Program-made: the position numbers and the translations under genes
Notes under the pieces: model-generated
Told to the model about the DNA's origin: nothing
Databases searched by the model: none
The model's input: the letters and a program-made list of their open reading frames with translations, nothing else
Shown: positions 1 through 8,794 of the stretch, piece after piece
How positions within the stretch are numbered: the first letter of the stretch is position 1
How the letters are laid out: the number at the start of each line of letters is the position of its first letter
Assembly (NCBI GenBank): GCA_922989275.2
Contig: OV277871.1
Coordinates: 27,848,693 to 27,912,692, forward strand
DNA length: 64,000 nucleotides
Reading direction: 5' to 3'
From: Gari tellinella
Lineage: Eukaryota; Mollusca; Bivalvia; Cardiida; Psammobiidae

Positions 1-382
1 AAACATGCGTTTCGATTTAATCCGGCTTCAGTCGTACACTCTCGCTATGCGGGGTACCACACCAGGTACATATGTGTATCGGTCGATTACACACTATAAT
101 TGTTGATTGTCTATGACACGCGCGTGTCGCATTGGACTGATTGGCAATAATGGGATTAGCGACAGTAAGTGGTATCGCTCCGGGCAGCGGGGCGGTCTTT
201 ATCAAATGGATAGGGGCACAGAATAGGGGCACTAGGGCGGATCCTTACACCGGAATAAGGGCAGAAGGGCGGATCAAAAGGGCAGAAGGGCGGATCAAAA
301 GGGCAGAAGGGCGGACCGCCCCGCCATTCCGCATTAGCTAAAACACTATTGTATGTACCGTTATTGTTTGTTTCTTGTGCAG
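1..382 (+). other. dlg: 3' end of an upstream dlg intron
   Basis: This stretch precedes the first exon and ends in a pyrimidine-rich run and CAG acceptor at 380-382. The exon needs one nucleotide from an upstream exon, so this must be intron. Apart from the short tandem repeat at 259-316 I recognise nothing. Open frames here merely cross that repeat. Confidence 0.75.
259..316. repeat. 21-bp minisatellite, about 2.8 copies
   Basis: The unit GGGCAGAAGGGCGGATCAAA plus one A repeats at 259, 280 and 301, the last copy broken after GGGCGGA. It is G/A-rich on the + strand and lies 67 bp before the L27 exon acceptor. A related fragment (GGGCGGATCC) lies just upstream at about 236. Confidence 0.9.
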
Positions 383-514
383 ATGCCCATAGGGCCTTGG
401 AGCTTCTTGAGGACTATCATAGTCGACTAATGAGGCCACAGGACAAACCTCTCAAAAATGCCATTGAGAGAGTCATCCGTATCTTCAAGAGCCGTCTGTT
501 CCAGGCGCTGTTAG
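383..514 (+). CDS. dlg: Discs-large (DLG/SAP97-type MAGUK), L27-domain exon 1 of 3 in window
   Basis: Internal coding exon of 132 nt. It encodes most of an L27 domain, the helical module by which DLG scaffolds pair with other L27 proteins (CASK, Lin-7 and relatives) at cell junctions and synapses. The peptide runs AHRALELLEDYHSRL, then NAIERVIRIFKSRLFQALL, and matches the family pattern QRALxLLEEYxxxL...SIERVIxIFxSxLFQAL as I remember it from DLG1 and fly Dlg. The acceptor is TTGTGCAG before 383 and the donor is TTAG|GTAGGG at 514/515. The exon is phase 1 on both sides; an upstream G would make the first codon Asp, and the final G joins AT of the next exon to give Asp. Codon use is balanced, unlike the AT-rich flanks. 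A longer frame starting at a TTG at 349 reads through the acceptor and is not real. Start codon and upstream exon are outside the window. Confidence 0.92.
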
Positions 515-593
515 GTAGGGGCACTTTTGTTGTACATTGTATAAACACTGAACAGTCGAACTTGTGATAAGCAGCTTTCAAGAATCATTGCTG

Positions 594-819
594 TCTTTAC
601 GCCTTTAATTAATTCATCTACTGAAGAAAACGGTTCCAATTTATACTGTCGCAAATAAAAGTCATAAGAATTATTTTCTATATTCTAGCAGATAATAGCT
701 TAAAGCAGGCTGAAAGTAAAGCAGAATGTGCCTTAAGACACATTCTGCTTTATTTTCAACCTGCTTTTAGTGGTTACATATCTTCAAAACTAGAAACAGG
801 CTATGGGGTAATGGGTTAA
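594..819 (-). mobile_element. family A MITE, first of a TTAA-joined trio
   Basis: Reverse-oriented A element whose outer left end is eroded. The central palindrome (about 702-775) has apex TGTGCCTTAAGACACA. The right end reads TATGGGGTAATGGGTTAA, and its final TTAA (816-819) is also the first four bases of the next element. Confidence 0.85.
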
Positions 820-1044
820 CTCTTTGCATGCTGGGTAGTTTTTTATGTCTACAAAAATTGTTATCTGCAGCGGTTCTAAAATTAAAGTTGTCAAAATTTA
901 TTTTCAAAACAGCCTGGTTCGAGTGTCATAAAGTTTGGATCTTGATGAGACACTGCATTATGCTGCACCTCATCAGGATCCAAACTGTTTGCAAAGGGTA
1001 TTCACTGTAGGTTATATATCCACTGCTAGCATGATGAGAGTTAA
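816..1044 (-). mobile_element. family C MITE
   Basis: Starts TTAACTCTTTGCATGCTGGG and ends in a degenerate GCATGATGAGAGTTAA. The palindrome of the TTTGGATC...GATCCAAACTG type (about 928-995) is asymmetrically placed near the right end, so the element is inverted relative to 59216. It shares a TTAA with family A copies on both sides. Confidence 0.85.
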
Positions 1045-1292
1045 CCCTTTAACCCATAGCCTGTTTCTAGTATTTAAGATATGTGACCTATTAAAGCAGG
1101 CTGAAAGTAAAGCAGAATGTGCCCTAGGGCACATTCTGCTTTACTTTTAGCCTACTTTAAGTTAATATCTGCTAGTATATAGAAAATATTTCTTATAGTA
1201 CATATTCATGACAGTATAAAATGGTACTATTTTCTTTGGCGGATGAATAAAATGAATGCGCTAAAAGTCGCTTCTATAAGGGAAAGGGTTAA
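1041..1292 (+). mobile_element. family A MITE (reference description)
   Basis: 252 bp from TTAACCCTTTAACCCATAGC to GGGAAAGGGTTAA. Order of parts: terminal TTAACCC, a CCTGTTTCTAGT block, a stem beginning TTAAAGCAGGCTGAAAGTAA, apex GTGCCCTAGGGCAC, the mirrored stem, a TAGAAAATATTTCTTAT block, then GGATGAATAAA and the end. The ends are inverted repeats that include TTAA. A TTAA target with CCC just inside is typical of piggyBac-type elements; the assignment is inference since no transposase is present. Confidence 0.9.
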
Positions 1293-1629
1293 AGACAGAT
1301 GACTGTTGGGGATGTTCAGTGGTTCTACCCAGTTGTCAAATTATGCCTGAAACATCTCGGTCTAACTAGCTCGATGTCCCTATATGATTGAAATACTGTT
1401 AAATTTTTGAAGCCATGTAAAATCTTAAATCAAATCAATTCTGCTTATTTCAGATTGATAGTTTTATCATACGTTGATTCGATACTCATTTGCCCCTAGT
1501 GATGCATACCTATACATGTTCTTAAATACAAACAGTGTACTTGTAAAATGTACACTTGTTTCATGCAATTGTAGCCGGCTCCTACAAGAGCCCTTCTATC
1601 AGGATCTGCATTGCTTGTCATTTTGCAAT
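1293..1629. other. single-copy-looking intron sequence
   Basis: No element, hairpin or coding signal recognised. Confidence 0.4.
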
Positions 1630-1836
1630 ACAGTACAACCTCTCTATTATGACCACTTAATTCAATGAATTATTGGGAATTTAAGACAGGTGAATGCTTA
1701 AAGAAAGGTGACAGTAAATCAGAAAGCTCCTATAGGAGCTTTCTGTTTTACTGTCACCTTGCTTTAAGCTGTCACTTGATTTTTATACAATCAATTAGCC
1801 TTCTCATTAGTGGTCTTAATAGAGAGGTTTCACTGT
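1630..1836. mobile_element. family L palindromic MITE
   Basis: Terminal inverted repeat ACAGTACAACCTCTCTATTA against TAATAGAGAGGTTTCACTGT, continuing through a GACCACT block. The centre (1686-1782) is a hairpin AAAGGTGACAGTAAATCAGA with apex AAGCTCCTATAGGAGCTT. This apex and part of the stem recall the family A core although the outer ends are unrelated. A half copy lies at 35070-35152. Confidence 0.8.
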
Positions 1837-1957
1837 TTATTGTGACAACAGCCCATACTGGTGAAAAATTGACAAGACTTAATATGAAACTGGAATTATT
1901 CATAATATGTAAATTCTTGACTTCATACAAGTTTGACTGTATAGTGTATACTCGAGT

Positions 1958-2148
1958 CAGGGCTCCAGATAAGAGGGAGTAAACTGCACAAATCCAACAT
2001 TTTTCCCTTACTTTAGCATCAAACCATATGGTGTTACTACTCATTAGAATCGACTCGAAGAGACGATTCTAATGAGTAGTGACACCATAGGGTTAAAAGC
2101 AGAAATAAAGATATTTTTTTTGAAATACTCCCCTTATCTGGAGCCCTG
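1958..2148 (+). mobile_element. family B MITE with 6-bp TSD (reference description)
   Basis: 191 bp between duplicated TCGAGT (1952-1957 and 2149-2154). Ends are CAGGGCTCCAGATAAG and CTTATCTGGAGCCCTG. The central palindrome starts TATGGTGTTACTACTCATTA; its apex here is in the CGTCTCTTCGAGACG series in the variant GAATCGACTCGAAGAGACGATTC. The + form has GGGAGTAAACTG after the left end and ATTTTAGTTTTTGAAATACT near the right. CAG...CTG ends suggest a hAT-related element, but 6-bp duplications are shorter than the usual 8. Confidence 0.93.
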
Positions 2149-2154
2149 TCGAGT

Positions 2155-2816
2155 CAGTGTTACAGAAGTTGAATCACCTGTGAAGATATAGGGAAACGTT
2201 TTCTATGACTTATCTATATACAGTGGAGTTGGAGTAGTTATTCTGTCATGTTTTAAACGCAAGCACAAAGCAGTACATGTAATATGTAGAAAATGGTGAT
2301 GATTTATAGAGTGGCATACAGTTTAGAGCCTGATGGCTGATCTTGACTCCATACTGTTTGCAAATTGCAAAGGACGTAATTGTTTTAGCAAAACACATTA
2401 ACTGGGAAAGAATGTATTCTCTACTGTTCAAATAAAAAGGCGCATTTGAGTTGGTCTGTAGAAAATGAAATCTTATTCAATAATTCAATTAGATGTTTTT
2501 GTGAATTTTTTTTAAAAGAATATTGGATATGTGGTGTTGGGTTGGGGGTTGGGGGATGTTTACGTTTTAGACAGGTATGGTATTTTGGCTCCTGAAACAC
2601 TTTAGAACCAGTGCATCATGTGTTGAATGGTAACTGTACAGTACAGACGACTTATATCAGAATAAACATGATGTAGACTGTTTAATTAAATATTGTTGTT
2701 GCCGTTCTGTCCAGACTAGAAATATAAAAAGTTAGACAGTTCTAATCTATTTATTTATAAAGAAACAGGTCTTAGACAACTGAGACCCAAACAAAGTTGC
2801 TGAATTAGTCTGTGTA
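2155..2816. other. single-copy-looking intron sequence
   Basis: No element recognised. A G-rich patch around 2533-2558 (runs of three to five G separated by TT) is the only unusual composition. Confidence 0.4.
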
Positions 2817-3158
2817 TCTACCGTATTGTAAGTGCAACAAACGCTCAGAGTTGAGATGAATGTTGGTGGAGAACAAAGCTACTAGTTTGTTCATCTACTA
2901 GGGCTCCAGATAAGAGGGGTTAATCTGAACAATTCCAACATTTTCTCACCCATACAGCACCAAATTCTATGGTGTTACTACTCATTAGAATCGTCTCTTC
3001 GAGACGATTATAATGAGTAGTGACATCATAGGGTTTAAAGCAGAATCAAAGGTTTTAGTTTTTGAAATACTCCGGTCCCCTTATCTGGAGCCCTGATCTA
3101 CCCTATTGTAAGTGCAACAAACGCTCAGAGTTTGAGATATGTTGGTGGAGAACGAAGC
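2817..3158. repeat. duplicated flank around a family B copy
   Basis: The segment beginning ATCTACCGTATTGTAAGTGC (2817-2880) recurs at 3096-3158 with a few substitutions. The second copy starts exactly at the right end of the family B element at 2899-3095, and the first copy plus a short tail ends at its left end. Confidence 0.85.
2899..3095 (+). mobile_element. family B MITE between long direct repeats
   Basis: 197 bp. The left end is mutated to TAGGGCTCC; the right end is GGAGCCCTG. Immediate flanks are ATCTAC on both sides, part of a longer abutting duplication. Apex TCTCTTCGAGACG is intact. Confidence 0.9.
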
Positions 3159-3169
3159 AGCAGATAAAC

Positions 3170-3345
3170 TTAACCCATTACTCCATAGAAACATACTTTT
3201 TGCTCATAACTTATTCCTCCACTGAAGCAAATAGTAACATTTGATATGTACAAAAGATTATGTAACAAAAGAAGTAGTTTCTATATTCTAGCAGATGGTA
3301 GCTTAAAGCATGCTGAAAGTAAAGCAGAATACGCCACTGAAGGCA
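3170..3345 (-). mobile_element. family A MITE, truncated
   Basis: Begins TTAACCCATTACTCCATAG and runs to the first stem arm (TTAAAGCATGCTGAAAG), then is lost after GAATACGCC. The second arm and far end are absent. Confidence 0.75.
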
Positions 3346-3388
3346 CTTTGTTGTTTGTTTTCGAAAAAAATTTGTGTACCAGGATTCA

Positions 3389-3512
3389 AGGTGGTTATAA
3401 AGCTTTTTAAGCTGAGTTGAGTCTGAAGTCGTTCACAGGCTCAGATCTGACCAAACAGATGCTTGAGAATTGTCACAAATTCAACTCAAACTCTTTATAA
3501 CATTGGGGCCAG
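3389..3512. mobile_element. family F palindromic element, degenerate
   Basis: GGTTATAAAG...GAGTTGAGTCTGA on the left is answered by CAACTCAAACTCTTTATAAC on the right, with CAGATCTGACCAA and GCTTGAGAA between. Compare the near-perfect copy at 9093-9242. Confidence 0.65.
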
Positions 3513-3716
3513 TCATTAACAGTGTCTCAAATGGGTTTGGTGGAGACATAATGAGAAAAGATTGAAAAGTGCGCTTTTATATTTTGAGCCTTGATTATAA
3601 TGAGTAGTGAATAATTATTAATGTCATTTATCTATCTGGTTTGGTTAAAATTTAGTAATGAATCCATTAATCAGTAGGGGACAACAGTTACTGGTTTACT
3701 GAAAAAAAATTAAAAA

Positions 3717-3914
3717 AAATTTGGACACCCTGTGCAATTCTGCTGTAATTATACTAAAATTGGAACACTTTCTTTTTTCATACAACTTGTCACAAGGTTG
3801 CAAACTGAATGGCAAACAGTGTAGACCATGGTCAGACTGCTCCTGAGGGAACAGTCTAATCAGTAATCACGGTCTACACTGTTTGCTAAGGCCTGTCTGT
3901 TCCAATACTAAGGT
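3717..3914 (+). mobile_element. family E MITE
   Basis: Outer left end AATTTGGACACCCTGTGCAA, outer right end GTCTGTTCCAATACTAAGG. The central hairpin (3812-3890) is GCAAACAGTGTAGACC...GGTCTACACTGTTTGC with apex GACTGCTCCTGAGGGAACAGTC. The stem resembles C and D but the ends do not. Confidence 0.8.
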
Positions 3915-4230
3915 CAGTCTACGGTAGTTGCTAGCTGTTTTGTAGAGAGGTTATGAATGTATGTCGTGATGTCTCTGTTTGCCATCCATAACTGTTAACA
4001 AATGACCTGTCTGAACTAATAGTAAAATCAAATATCAATGGGCCAGTTCTTATCGCTGAGCAAATATTCTGTCAGCCTTTTGAATGCAGGAATAAAGTTG
4101 ACTGGCTCTTTTTATCCCTCCATCCTATTATAAGGAACCAGATAACAGGAAGTAAACTACATGTATAATATTATACATGTTTTTCCAGTAATTATATAAT
4201 CATACAGTCAAACAGGTAACTCAAAATTGC
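3915..4230. other. single-copy-looking intron sequence
   Basis: No recognised element or coding signal; the border with family E is uncertain. Confidence 0.35.
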
Positions 4231-4454
4231 TTAAACCACAGATTCACATTTTTACTCATTTGATTTATTCCTCCACTGAAGAAAATAGTTTCAATTTATA
4301 CAGTCATGGATATAAAAAAAAATCTGTATTCTAGCAGATGTAGCTTAAAGCAGGCTGAAAGTAAAGCAGAATGCACATTCTGCTTTACTTTCATCCTGCT
4401 TTAAGTGGTCACCTGTCTTCAAAACTAGAATTAGTCTACGGAGTCCTGTGTTAA
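4231..4454 (-). mobile_element. family A MITE with shortened apex
   Basis: The stem arms meet at AGAATGCACATTCT, so the usual CCTTAAGG apex is gone but the palindrome is still perfect. It ends at TTAA 4451-4454; both outer ends are eroded. Confidence 0.78.
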
Positions 4455-4506
4455 GGACCACATGACAACCCTACCCTGTATCCTATAAAATGCACTCAAA
4501 ATGCAC

Positions 4507-4762
4507 TTAACCCATTTCCCCTTAGCCTGTTTCTAGTATAAAAGAGAGTAGGTGGTCACTTAAAGCAGGTTGAAAGTAAAGCAGAAAGCGCATTAAGGCA
4601 CATTCTGCTTTACTTTCAACCTGCTTTAAGCTACCATCTTCTTGAAAATATAAATTATTTCTTATGATTTATATTCATAGCTGTATAAATTAGAACTATT
4701 TTCTTCAGTAGAGGAATTAATTTAAGGCATTAAAAGGCGTATTTATGGGGTAATAGGTTTAA
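4507..4762 (+). mobile_element. family A MITE
   Basis: 256 bp, TTAACCCATTTCCCC to GGGGTAATAGGTTTAA. The stem arms at about 4560-4633 have apex AAGCGCATTAAGGCACATT. Confidence 0.88.
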
Positions 4763-5055
4763 TACACATGGCAGCTTCAAGCAAAATGAAAGTTGGCTGA
4801 TTTGTTAAATCCCAATTTCCTTGTCAAATGAATTGATGCACCTGCATCTAGTATCCCATAAGGCAAATTATTAAATGGAATATTTTTCACAGTATCAGAT
4901 GAAAAATAAATTATTAAGTAAACATTTGCTTATAAGATTATACAAGTTAATTGTTTGAAACATTGAATGAAAGACAACAGGAAGTTAGTATTTGAAATAG
5001 CTCTGAGCATGAATAAGTTCACTGTAGAAATGGGGTATCTGTCCATATCAACACT

Positions 5056-5440
5056 TTAACTCTTAGCATGACAGGGCTCCAGATAAGAGGTAGTTATTTC
5101 AACAAATCAAACGTTTTCTCACTTGTTCAGCACCAAATCCTATCGTGTTACTACTCATTAGAATCGTCTCTTCGAGACGATTCTAATGAGTAGTGACACC
5201 ATAGGGTTTAATTCAGAAATAATGATTTTAGTTTTTGAAAAACTACGCTTATCTGGTGCTCTGCTAGTGGCTGAGTTATTTATAATAACCTTTGCAAACA
5301 GTTTGGATTCTGATGAGACTCCGTATAACGCAGCGTCTCAACAGGATCCAAACTGTTTGACACTGATCTTGTTTTGAAAGGAATTAAGATAATTCTAATT
5401 TTAGAACAGTTACAAGACAGCAATTTTTGCAGAGAGATAA
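5056..5440 (+). mobile_element. family C MITE split by a family B insertion
   Basis: TTAACTCTTAGCATG (5056-5070) is separated from CTAGTGGCTGAG (5274 on) by the B copy at 5082-5273. The hairpin at 5293-5359 is GCAAACAGTTTGGATTC...GGATCCAAACTGTTTG with apex GACTCCGTATAACGCAGCGTCTC. The right end is degenerate. Confidence 0.78.
5082..5273 (+). mobile_element. family B MITE nested in family C
   Basis: CAGGGCTCCAGATAAGAGG to TTATCTGGTGCTCTG, apex TCTCTTCGAGACG. No convincing target duplication was found. Confidence 0.88.
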
Positions 5441-5677
5441 CCCTAGGTGTGCTGATCACGACTTGACTGGTTATTGTAAATAGTTTGGATCCAGATAAGA
5501 ATAATGTGGTGCCTGATCGTGACCCAATCTGTTTACATTGTTGTGAAGTTTGAAGATTTGTGAAGCTTAATTTGACATACTTTGCTTACAACAATTTCAA
5601 AGCAGATGGTAGTGCAGCAGGATTAGGGTTAAGATAAAGTTATCAATATTTAGGACAAGGTCATGACAGGACAATAT

Positions 5678-5888
5678 TTAACCCTTTACCCCAAAGCCTG
5701 TTTCTAGTATTGGATATAGGTAACCCCTTAAAGCAGGCTAAAGGTAAGCAGAATGTGCCTTCTGCTTAAGGCTTCTATCTGCTAGAATGTAGAAGATATT
5801 TCTTTTATTACATGTTCATGACTGTAAAAAATGGAACTATTTTCCTCAGTGGAGAAATGAATGGCATATTAATGGGGAAATGGGTTAA
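5678..5888 (+). mobile_element. family A MITE, palindrome arm deleted
   Basis: TTAACCCTTTACCCCAAAGCC to GGGGAAATGGGTTAA. After the first arm (TTAAAGCAGGCTAAAGG) only a stub of the second remains, shortening it to 211 bp. Confidence 0.83.
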
Positions 5889-5918
5889 CTTTTCAACTCT
5901 TCAATCCTAACACAAGCT

Positions 5919-5932
5919 GGGGGGGGGGGGGG
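5919..5932. repeat. poly-G run (14)
   Basis: Uninterrupted run of 14 G. Similar runs occur at 8694-8705 and about 45686-45701. Confidence 0.95.
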
Positions 5933-6029
5933 TTAGAATTGTCTCTATGACATTATTCTAATGCATAGTTACATCTTGATCATCATCATTCAGTTAAGTT
6001 TAACGAGGTCATTGATTAACCAATTAATT

Positions 6030-6491
6030 CCATTTTGAAGACAGCTAGGATGACCACATTAAGCAGGTTAAAAGAAAAGCAGACTGCACCTTAACTCTTT
6101 CCTCCCTGAAGCTTCGAATGGACAATCCCAGTTTCCCTTTTAGTCTAGTCCATTTCTGACTTTCAAGGGTTGTTTTTGCCAATGTTTTGCATTTTGACAA
6201 ACAGTGAAGACCCAGATCAGAGGGCTCCTTTCGGAGCCCTCTGATCTTGGTCTTCACTGTTTGCATAGGACAAGTGCGCTTTTAACATGTATACTGTATG
6301 AAAAGGACGCCTATATGCGGGACTAGGGTTCAAAGGGTTAAGACACATTCTGCTTTACCTACTCTGTTTTACTTTCAACCTGCTTTAAGCTTCTACCTAC
6401 TAGGTCTTACAATCTACATATTCATGGCTGTATAAAGTGGATGAATAAATGAAAAGGGTAAAAACGGGCTAACGTATGGGGTAAGGGTTAA
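6030..6491 (+). mobile_element. family A MITE split at its apex by family D
   Basis: The left arm (ATTAAGCAGGTTAAAAG...GCACC) stops at TTAA 6091, and the right arm resumes after TTAA 6338-6341 with GACACATTCTGCTTTACC. Removing the insert restores CACCTTAAGACAC, the usual apex. The far end is GGGGTAAGGGTTAA. Confidence 0.85.
6091..6341 (-). mobile_element. family D MITE nested in the apex of family A (reference description)
   Basis: 251 bp, from TTAACTCTTTCCTCCCTGAA to GGGACTAGGGTTCAAAGGGTTAA (read in two parts). The hairpin CAAACAGTGAAGACC...GGTCTTCACTGTTTG has apex GGGCTCCTTTCGGAGCCC. TTAA is duplicated at both borders and both lie at the apex of the host palindrome. Confidence 0.9.
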
Positions 6492-6847
6492 TTCCTCTTA
6501 TAGGGGTTAGACCTGGCTATCCAGTCTTGAATGGTCCTCCTCTCTTTGCTTGGTAATTTTGTGGGTCTGTAATTTCCATCCCTATAGTTGTTTTTTTGTG
6601 GAAACCTAAGGAAGTTTGTATTTGAAAAACTCGCGTTATCTGTAGTGCTGGTAAAGGCAGACAGATAATATCTGATAAAGACAAGAAATTATGAAGGACA
6701 TGTTTTCATATTGGAAGGTCTTGGTGCAGGTCATTGGGACAGCGTTGTATGACAATTTATGAGGGGTTGTTTTGTTTAGTATTATAGTGAATCAATACAC
6801 TCAGTTGTGGTATAACAGACACTAGAGAGAGGTCCTGGACAGTGGAC

Positions 6848-7040
6848 CAGAGCACCAGAAAAGGGTAGTTTTTCAAAAACTAAAATCTTTATTTCTGAAT
6901 TAAACCCTATGGTGTCACTACTCATTAGAACCGTCTCTTCGAGACGATTCTAATGAGTAGTAACACCATAGGATTTGGTGCTGAAATGAGTGAGAAAATG
7001 TTTGATTTGTTGAAATAACTCCCTCTTATCTGGAGTCCTG
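6848..7040 (-). mobile_element. family B MITE
   Basis: CAGAGCACCAGAAAAGGG to CTTATCTGGAGTCCTG, 193 bp, apex TCTCTTCGAGACG. No clear target duplication remains. Confidence 0.9.
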
Positions 7041-7440
7041 GATTGGCAAAATCAACCCTAAATAGTCATAAATGGACTAAATTGGCTATTGGAATTGTCC
7101 ATTAAAAGATTCATGGGTTAATGAGTTAATGGGATGTGGCACTCCACTAATATAGGGTTTCGATGTGGGTAATGCTCAATTTTGCAATACTACATAGCCT
7201 CAGTATTAATATATAGGGCATTGATTCCCAGAATTTTGTTGCTCAGAGTGACAAGGCCAATATGGTAGATTTGGGATAAGAATGAATGGGAGTCTTTCAA
7301 ATAATAAAATCTGTATGTCTTTATCAAACATTAATTTTGTTACTACCAGCGTGACTTGCTAGATAGGATTAGGTTGAGACTCAGTTGGTGCATGAGAGAG
7401 GGAGAATTTAGTGATAATGGATGGTATTTCGAGTAAAGGC
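7041..7440. other. single-copy-looking intron sequence
   Basis: Nothing recognised apart from a TTAATGAGTTAATG stretch near 7117. Confidence 0.35.
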
Positions 7441-7442
7441 TG

Positions 7443-7806
7443 AAAACAGTTTGAAAGTATTGGGAATTGTTCCTTAACCCTTTGAGCCCTAGTCCCGCAT
7501 ATTGGCGTTCTTTGCAAACAGTGAACATGTAAATAGTACACTTGTCCTGTGCAAACAGTGAAGACCCAGATCAGAGGGCTCCTAAGGAGCCCTCTGATCA
7601 GGGTCCTCACTGTTTGTCATAATGCCAAACATTGACAAAAACAACCCTTAAAAGTCAGAAATGGACAAAACTTAAATGGAAACTGGAATTGTCCATTTAA
7701 AGCTTCAGGGAGGAAAGAGTTAAGGCGCATTCTACTTTACTTTCAACCAGCTGCAAGTGGTCACCTGTCTTCTAAATTAGAAGTAAGCTATAGGGTAAAG
7801 GGTTAA
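7443..7806 (-). mobile_element. family A MITE split at its apex by family D
   Basis: A diverged left arm (AAACAGTTTGAAAGTA...GTTCC) ends at TTAA 7474. The right arm resumes after 7723 with GGCGCATTCTACTTTACTTT. The far end is GGGTAAAGGGTTAA. Confidence 0.75.
7474..7723 (+). mobile_element. family D MITE nested in the apex of family A
   Basis: 250 bp, TTAACCCTTTGAGCCCTAG to CAGGGAGGAAAGAGTTAA. Stem AAACAGTGAAGACCCAGATC, apex GGGCTCCTAAGGAGCCC. Opposite orientation to the copy at 6091. Confidence 0.9.
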
Positions 7807-7844
7807 ACTTTATTCTGCTGAATCCAGTTATATTCATCCTTTGC

Positions 7845-7872
7845 AAACAGTGTAGACCCTGATCAGAGGATC
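7845..7872. repeat. half hairpin of the GCAAACAG type
   Basis: GCAAACAGTGTAGACCCTG followed by ATCAGAGGATC; the returning arm is missing. Confidence 0.6.
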
Positions 7873-8090
7873 ATGTCAATTTGACATCATATTTGGTATA
7901 TGTACTAAACTCAATAAGCTCTTGAACTCCATACAAGTTGGGTCAAGCTGTCCGACAAAGGTCAAGGTCTTTCAAAGATTATGGTCACTACAGGGTGCAT
8001 TGTGTATCGCAAACACATCTCGATTCTGATTGGGGTACATGTATAGTACACAGTCACTGACAATTGATGCACCATGGAGATCTTGTAAGG

Positions 8091-8182
8091 CAGGTGATTG
8101 CTTAATGCATGATACAAACAATGCAGAAAGCTCCTTGAGGAGCTTTCTGCATTGTTTGTATCATGCATTAAGCAAGCACCTG
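8091..8182. repeat. 92-bp near-perfect palindrome
   Basis: CAGGTGATTGCTTAATGCAT on the left is answered by ATGCATTAAGCAAGCACCTG on the right. The intervening arms are near-perfect complements with apex AAGCTCCTTGAGGAGCTT. The apex matches A and L derivatives, while the stem (ATACAAACAATGCAG) is unique here. It gives one open frame on each strand, which is a by-product of the palindrome. Confidence 0.9.
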
Positions 8183-8186
8183 TATT

Positions 8187-8602
8187 TTGGAATACCTATG
8201 GATCTGCTATTGAGTGTTTGCTTAGTATAAGATGGGTTGTTTATAGTAATCATGACCCAGATTGGGAATTGATCAACAAGAATATAGGCCCAATATGGCG
8301 TGCCTAGCTGTGAGAGCTGAAGAGAGCTAGAGACTGGGCTGTCAATATAATAGATGAAACGTTATTGCAATATTTGCCCTGGTATTGTGTCATGCGAGAT
8401 TCTGCTCGTTTATGGGACGCTTTGTATTGAGGCTCATTCGGATTTTCTGGCAATTTGATTGCCGAGCTTGAGTGGAGTGTGAATTTCATTTTTTTTCTCT
8501 CCCCGCCGAAGTTTCTATGCAGCAAAAAGTGTACATTTGTCAGAAATGGTGAAAAGAAGAATCAATAATAGCAATTCCCCTGCTGTTAGTGTATATTGAT
8601 GC
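8187..8602. other. single-copy-looking intron sequence
   Basis: Nothing recognised. Confidence 0.35.
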
Positions 8603-8693
8603 TTTTTGAAAACAGTGTAGAACCTGAAGGAGCTTTCTGATCAGATTCTTCAATTCTTATCTGGTCTGACATGGGTATGGAATTTTTTTGTTT

Positions 8694-8705
8694 GGGGGGG
8701 GGGGG
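8694..8705. repeat. poly-G run (12)
   Basis: Twelve consecutive G after TTTTTTTGTTT. Confidence 0.95.
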
Positions 8706-8794
8706 ATAAGTTTCCTTATTTTGTTTGCCAATGTAAGTTCTGATGATACTTATTTTCATAGTTGGCTGAGTTGTATATTATATGAATGTATAGG

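Noticed and set aside
349..567. 72-codon open frame starting at TTG and covering the L27 exon
   Set aside because: It reads through the CAG acceptor at 382 and the GTAGGG donor at 515. Conserved L27 sequence begins and stops exactly at those sites, so only 383-514 is coding.
702..775. Palindromic stems read as rho-independent terminators or microRNA genes
   Set aside because: The genome is eukaryotic, and the stems are repeated dozens of times inside elements with target duplications, so they are transposon parts. Small-RNA production is possible but not shown.
1772..2044. 90-codon minus frame ending in a B palindrome
   Set aside because: Part of it is the inverted left end of the B element at 1958; similar frames recur wherever a B copy lies.
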